Below, piece by piece: positions 59,185-64,000 of a DNA stretch of 64,000 nt. Where the stretch lies: assembly GCA_933228895.1 (NCBI GenBank), contig OW121846.1, positions 46,084,107-46,148,106 of the forward strand, written 5' to 3'. Made by a program: the position numbers and the translations under genes. Under the pieces are notes generated by a model. The model worked only from the letters and a program-made list of their open reading frames with translations. It ran no database searches and was not told where the DNA came from. The stretch comes from Platycnemis pennipes. Taxonomy: Eukaryota > Arthropoda > Insecta > Odonata > Platycnemididae. Numbering within the stretch: position 1 is the stretch's first letter; each line of letters begins with the position of its first letter.

Positions 59185-60165
59185 AAAAATATTTTTCAAT
59201 TTATTCCCGGGGAATTTATTGTGTTAATAGAGCATAAATCAATAATGACAACTTATCCTGAAAGTATGTAACAGAAAAAAACGCATTGCACCGTATTCAT
59301 TGTAAATTAAAATTCATTATTAAAATTTTTATTCACTAATAATGTAAAAAAACAGCAGTTATTAAGATATGCATTCATGAACTTATAAGATCTGTGTCTA
59401 TGTTCAGCACTTACCATTGGCAGAAGTCCTCCAGCGCATGTTGCTTTTGTATTCAGAGTATGAAAAGGAAGCATAGGTATGAAATGAAAAAGCCGCTGAG
59501 TTAAAGTGCGGAAATTGCGGCCTAAGGGAGAAGTTTTACATTTTGACATGTGTTTGGAAACTCAGAGATGAAAAATGGGTTAATGCCATTTTAGATGAAA
59601 TTTAGCATGATTTTGATACGTTTTCTAATGCATCTCCCCCTTTAACGCAGGAAAGACTTGATTTTTGAAGATAAAAACAAGATTTGGTAGGGTGAATTAT
59701 GTTATTTTACATAATTGAATATGAATTTTCTTTTATATTTTTATTCGCAAATGATGTTTTTTATTATTAACTTTTAACAATTGCGAATTTTTGCAACTAT
59801 AATATGTCCTCTGTATTTGTTCCTGGAGCCACCATATTTCACTGAATGATTCATTATTATTTCAGTAATTAAATTCCATCCATACAATTTTTACTCTCTT
59901 CGTCTCTTATAGTAAATATAACATTAAACTAAGATCAGGTTCGTGTGTTGCGGGTTGCGTTTAATTCATGGGCAATCATCACTTCACCTAATAAATTTCG
60001 GTGCATTGATAACCTTTCTGTTCTGATTCTTTCTGATGGAAAATAAACAAATAATTTTAGATAACATTTTTTATGGCGCGAATGAAAGAACTATTATCTC
60101 CTGCATTTCAAAATTGTTTACGATTAAAATAAGAGAATTTTCACTTCTAGAAAAAATGTCTTCCT
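59185..60165. other. No gene recognised
   Basis: AT-rich sequence between two transposase-derived regions. The terminal repeat of transposase D's element would be expected here but was not found. Confidence 0.35.
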
Positions 60166-60169
60166 GCAT

Positions 60170-62381
60170 ATTATGATTTGTGAAATGGACTAAAACAGTA
60201 CTTACACAGAGCCACATTGGATGCTTTACATATTACATTTCTCCCTTTCTCTTTTTTTTTTGGCACCACAATTTGCGCATATCCGATAAGTTACAATTTT
60301 TTCAGGCATGTGGAAGCCAACGTGATAAATTATTTCTAAATATATATAAATTTTTTCTATGTGTCTCTCCTATATAACGCAGACATAATGGGCCACTGTT
60401 GTGTCTGTATTACCTTTGCTGCAGCCAAAGGAGAGCAGAACTAAGATATTCTTTTCTGCTACCATGTCCTATTTGATGTGATCTTTATATTTTTAGCAAG
60501 GTGTTCAGTAGTTGCTGGTACTATCTAGGTATTTGTTACTAACGAATTCAACTTCCTCGGATTGGAAGTTGAATTATATTTTTCACTGTTGAAGGGCCTG
60601 TGGAGCTTCTTCGCTTTTTCCTTAGCCTTTCATTGGCATATAACCTGATTATTTTTCTTTTAGCAATAGTTACCAATCAGTTCATTTACCAATACTGACC
60701 TATACTTTAGATGACTCAAATGTTTTCGCCCCTTATGTTTCAGTATTTTTTAATACACAATAAAGCTATTTACTATGGCACAGTCAAATAAATAGTAAAA
60801 AAAATTATCCACCAACGTGATTTTTTTTGCGATGCTATATGTAGATAGGTATTGATAAAACCTGTCTACTCCAACCATGTGTGTATTGTTATCCATAATA
60901 GCCTATGCACATGACAATTTTCGTGTTTTCTAATATTATTTCTCCTTGTAATTTTAGCAGGATTTGCTGGATTTTGCATCGTGCTAACGACACATACAGG
61001 TTTTTTTTCCACGATCCAGCCATTAGCACACACTGATTTCCCCTGCCATGGTATAGTCAATCTCCATTTTCTTCATCCTATTGTTCTTTACGAGCTCGCC
61101 ATCAGGAAAATATTTACGGTTTTTTCTAATTGTTTCACAAGCAAATAAATTATTTTTCAGAACATCGAACATAAGTTGTATCGGAGAAAAAAACTACCGA
61201 AGAAAAGTCAATACAACAATCCTTCGAGGCCTTTACTGAGTTTACTAACAACTTTTCCCCCGAGACCTTTAGCGGGACATCCCTAAGCATCCCTTCCTGT
61301 ACATACATCAAATGAAACTAAATATCCTGTAACAGCACAACACATAAGCCACACCTTGAATCCCCATTTTATTGTTTTTTGATGCATATACTGCTTCGTT
61401 GTGGATATGCCTTTGAATGCTACCATCCTTTTATCAATAGAAAGGAACCTAGAAGGTGAAAACGCCGAAGAAAATGATTCGGATAACTGACTGAGTAACG
61501 GGCGAATTTCATAGAGTCGGTCAAAATTCTGTGACCCTCGGGGCGGCATTTTAGTGTTGTCATTGATGTGTAAAAAGCGCAATATTAAAAAAAATCTATT
61601 CAAAGGCATGATATGAGCAATCCGTTCACAATAAAAGTTTTTATCTTTTGATCAAAACAGCCTGATGCTGGGCAAGTAGTAGAATCCCATAAAAACAATA
61701 ATTCCTAGCCATGATTTGAGTTCCTCAACGGTTTGTTCTAAATTCTGCTTGTGTTGATGGGCATACAAATTAGACTGTGCCACAATTTTAGCAAGAAATA
61801 TTTCTGTGATAATATATAAGAGAAATGCTAATGGAAAATGCAAGTTTTCTGGAGCTATATTTGGGCTTACATGTTGTTTGAATAAAGCATCGGCGAAAGC
61901 TTCAGGATCTCTCCCCCGTGTAATCCATCTAAACTCTTCTGTTTCATCATGGTGGTACCTCTTTGCCCCACCTTCAGGTCCACTTTCACTGGAGTAGGAA
62001 AATTCACCTCTTATTGACTGTACTGACACTGAGAACGAATCGCTGCTGTAATCTTCATCATACTCGGGAATGTAATCTGAGTCATCTGACTCAACTCACC
62101 CACAACAACTGTCCTCAAAGTACTAGCACCGATCTCCCTTTTACCCTTGGCTTGAATGCCAGATGCACTAGAGATCAAGGATTCCGGCGAGGATCACACG
62201 GAAGGATCTTGCTTGCTTTGTGTGCAGTGCAAACTCTTTTTGATGGATCTGGGTGTCCGTCATCAGCGTCTGAGTCCCCGCCAATGTCTGAATTGTCTGC
62301 CTGCTCGTCTGTGATTTCCAGAAGCGCAAGCTCTATTTCTCTTGCCGATAAATTTTCCATTGCTAATATTTGAGGAATCAT
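60170..62381 (-). pseudogene. piggyBac (PGBD-type) transposase remnant D, nearly full length
   Basis: Starts at 62,381 or the internal Met at 62,360 with an acidic region (LLEITDEQADNSDIGGDSDA). After a damaged linker, 62,029-61,652 gives FRWITRGRDPEAFADALFKQ, then NLYAHQHKQ and ELKSWLGIIVFMG. 61,609-61,283 gives LNRFFLILRFLHINDN, FDRLYEIRPLL, FLSIDKRMVAFKG, KQYMHQKTIKWGFKVW. 61,060-60,866 gives GWIVEKKPVCVVSTMQNP and RRN. The C-terminal cysteine domain lies at about 60,320-60,170 (ICANCGAKKK, then a shifted CKYCFSPFH). The first catalytic Asp (M-C-D in T. ni piggyBac) reads LMCCAV, so it is lost. The 60,408-60,522 block lies within it. Confidence 0.85.
60408..60522. repeat. Direct repeat, copy 2 (partner 58,884-58,998)
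   Basis: See the partner copy. This one lies between the last catalytic part and the cysteine-rich tail of transposase D. Confidence 0.85.
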
Positions 62382-62384
62382 TTA

Positions 62385-63090
62385 TTCATAAAACGAAATA
62401 AAGTAATGTGGAACTGTAAACTAAGTAACGATAAAATTATGAAAACACTCTGGCTGTTGACATGTAGAAAAACATGAACGTACCTCTTTGAAAATAATCC
62501 ACTATATTCTAAAATTACAACTGTGAGGCAGATATGATTTTCTTGTGAAAATGTAAGAGATGCTCTTTTCATAGCTACGGCCTCAGAAGACCAAAAAGTA
62601 GACAAATCTAGTGGATGAGTGATATTTAGCAGACACCAAATATTCTCCAAGCTGACCACTGTTAGTGTAAGCGACACATCGTAAACAATTTGAGTTTCAT
62701 TTACGTACTCGTATATCGTGAAGATTTCCTCTTCAGCTCTATGTTTGCTGATAACGAGTAAGCAGTTCCCCCAGCCGAATGCAAGTCGTCCAGCGTTCTC
62801 GCTGGGCTAGTCTACCGCGTGAAAAAAGGGACGCCACAACTTGAAGTTTGGGGAGGAGAGGCTACTCAAGAGCTGCGCTATCGCAATAGTGACGTAATAA
62901 TTCCATTAATTTTTATGAGTTACTGCGTATCATAATGGAATAATTGTAAAGGATAAAATAACTTGAATTGGGGTACTCCTACAATAGCATAAAATTTGAT
63001 AATATTCGTAAACAATTGTTTATAAAATAAATTCTCAACAATAGTAAATAAAAATATATAGTAAATAAGAGAAAAGGTAAAAGCATTTAG
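62385..63090. other. 5' flank of transposase D; GC-rich palindrome at 62,789-62,806
   Basis: No gene. TCCAGCGTTCTCGCTGGG (stem CCAGCG/CGCTGG) lies about 430 bp upstream of the transposase start in a GC-rich patch (62,760-62,880). It is similar in style to the palindromes near the other piggyBac ends. A TTAA and terminal repeat next to it were not identified. Confidence 0.35.
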
Positions 63091-63092
63091 CG

Positions 63093-63395
63093 TCTAAAAA
63101 ACTTTCATTTGAATTGATTTAACTAAGAGTTGGAGGTAAAAAAAATGACAAATATGACTAGGATAAAGTACCTATCACAAAATTCATTCACAGTAGGAAG
63201 GGGTGGATAGTTCCTATCCCAGTGACATAGAAATCGTAAAAAAATGTCTCATAATTTTCATTTGAATTGATTCATCTAAGATTGGGAGTAAAAAAAGGAT
63301 AATAATCATAGAAGGAATTATCACAACATTCATTCACGGTGGTAAGGGGTGGCAAATTATTATCCCAATGACCTATAAGGGTTAAGAAATATTCT
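63093..63395. repeat. 153-bp tandem duplication, two diverged copies
   Basis: tttcatttgaattgatt... starts at 63,103 and again at 63,256. Both units continue through ctaag-x-ttgg, gtaaaaaaa, tatcacaa-attcattcac and aggggtgg to tatccca-tgac. Several substitutions and small gaps separate the copies. Confidence 0.8.
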
Positions 63396-63399
63396 TTGA

Positions 63400-64000
63400 G
63401 AAAAAAAAAGTTTCATGGCAACCCAAGGCACTCAATATATTAGATTATAATATTGAAGTAAATTTTACCGGGCCTACCATGAATTGAACGCTACGCTCTA
63501 TTTCAAGCATTTTTTTTTGTATTTACACTAATCGCAAGATATCCAATTAAATTTCATTTTGAAATTGAAATTTATACCATATAAATAACTGAGATAGAGC
63601 ACAGTAGATATTTTTCACTTTGCAAAGAAAATTAAAACTGAAGCAAAAAATCAAGGATGCCACTGGAACCCAGATTCTAATATGGTAAGTAAAACTTCCT
63701 ATCGAAACGATGATTAAATTCTCTAAATAAAATAATGCATTAGGATTCCTTGCACAGATTCAATGTTAGACATCACAAAAGGAAAAAAAAAACAAATCTC
63801 GTTACCCTCTACTCACCCATTCCCAATGACTCAAGTTCACAAAGAAAACATGTATTTAATTGGCAAGTTATCAATTGACAACGTATTTGTCTTTCCTTCT
63901 CAAATTGTCCCAAACATATTATTGAACGTTTCATTGAAAAAAACTGCTTATAATAACGCTCCTGCTTCAAATATTCCTTAAAAATTAATACAGAGGCCAT
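63400..64000. other. No gene recognised
   Basis: AT-rich sequence. A donor-like atgGTAAGTAAAA lies at about 63,680-63,692, without a supporting reading frame. Confidence 0.3.

Noticed and set aside
1..64000. CRISPR arrays, bacterial operons or integrated bacterial DNA
   Set aside because: No spaced identical repeats and no prokaryotic gene organisation. All coding remnants are eukaryotic transposons.

Overview
The window looks like repeat-rich arthropod (probably insect) nuclear DNA. It is AT-rich with scattered GC-rich islands. It holds no long intact gene. Nearly every protein-like stretch is the decayed remnant of a transposable element. The families seen (BED-finger hAT, at least five piggyBac-type transposases, a CFDP2/RTE-like LINE, a CR1/L2-like LINE with a tetranucleotide tail, a Gypsy-type LTR element and a tRNA-derived SINE) fit an insect or related arthropod. 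The species cannot be named from the sequence. All family calls come from reading motifs, not from searches.

Layout. 1-3.7 kb: a minus-strand hAT transposase that starts with a BED zinc finger at 2345 and runs off the left edge. A 5'-truncated LINE is inserted in it, three TATCGATA boxes lie just upstream of its ATG, and a hAT-like terminal hairpin ends at 3700. 5.5-7.6 kb: a SINE relic and a decayed DDE-type transposase of unassigned superfamily. 9.5-10.66 kb: a long inverted repeat with arms of about 470 bp. 13.8-20.0 kb: piggyBac ends, a CCAAT/CRE-rich block and two piggyBac pseudogenes. The second is split by a LINE with a clear 9-bp target-site duplication. 20.1-23.7 kb: a Gypsy-type element with gag, partial RT, RNase H and integrase, and no recognisable 3' LTR.

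24.8-40.3 kb is mostly unassigned DNA with two SINE copies (24.8 and 29.5 kb), the 3' end of a second LINE copy (34.6 kb) and a LINE 5' end (39.6-40.24 kb). 44.7-46.6 kb: inverted LINE-like fragments around a tight hairpin. 49.0 kb: the only hint of a spliced exon, a short ATG-led frame ending at a strong donor. 52.4-62.4 kb: a piggyBac cluster. It contains one decayed transposase (52.4-53.9 kb), an internally deleted element with near-perfect ends between exact TTAA sites (54,851-57,040) and a PGBD-type transposase (60.2-62.4 kb).

The most notable points are the cluster of DRE-type boxes (TATCGATA) in front of a BED-finger transposase, the GC-rich palindromic modules shared by the ends of several piggyBac families, and the two long inverted repeats that could give hairpin RNA. 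All five piggyBac coding remnants lie on the minus strand.
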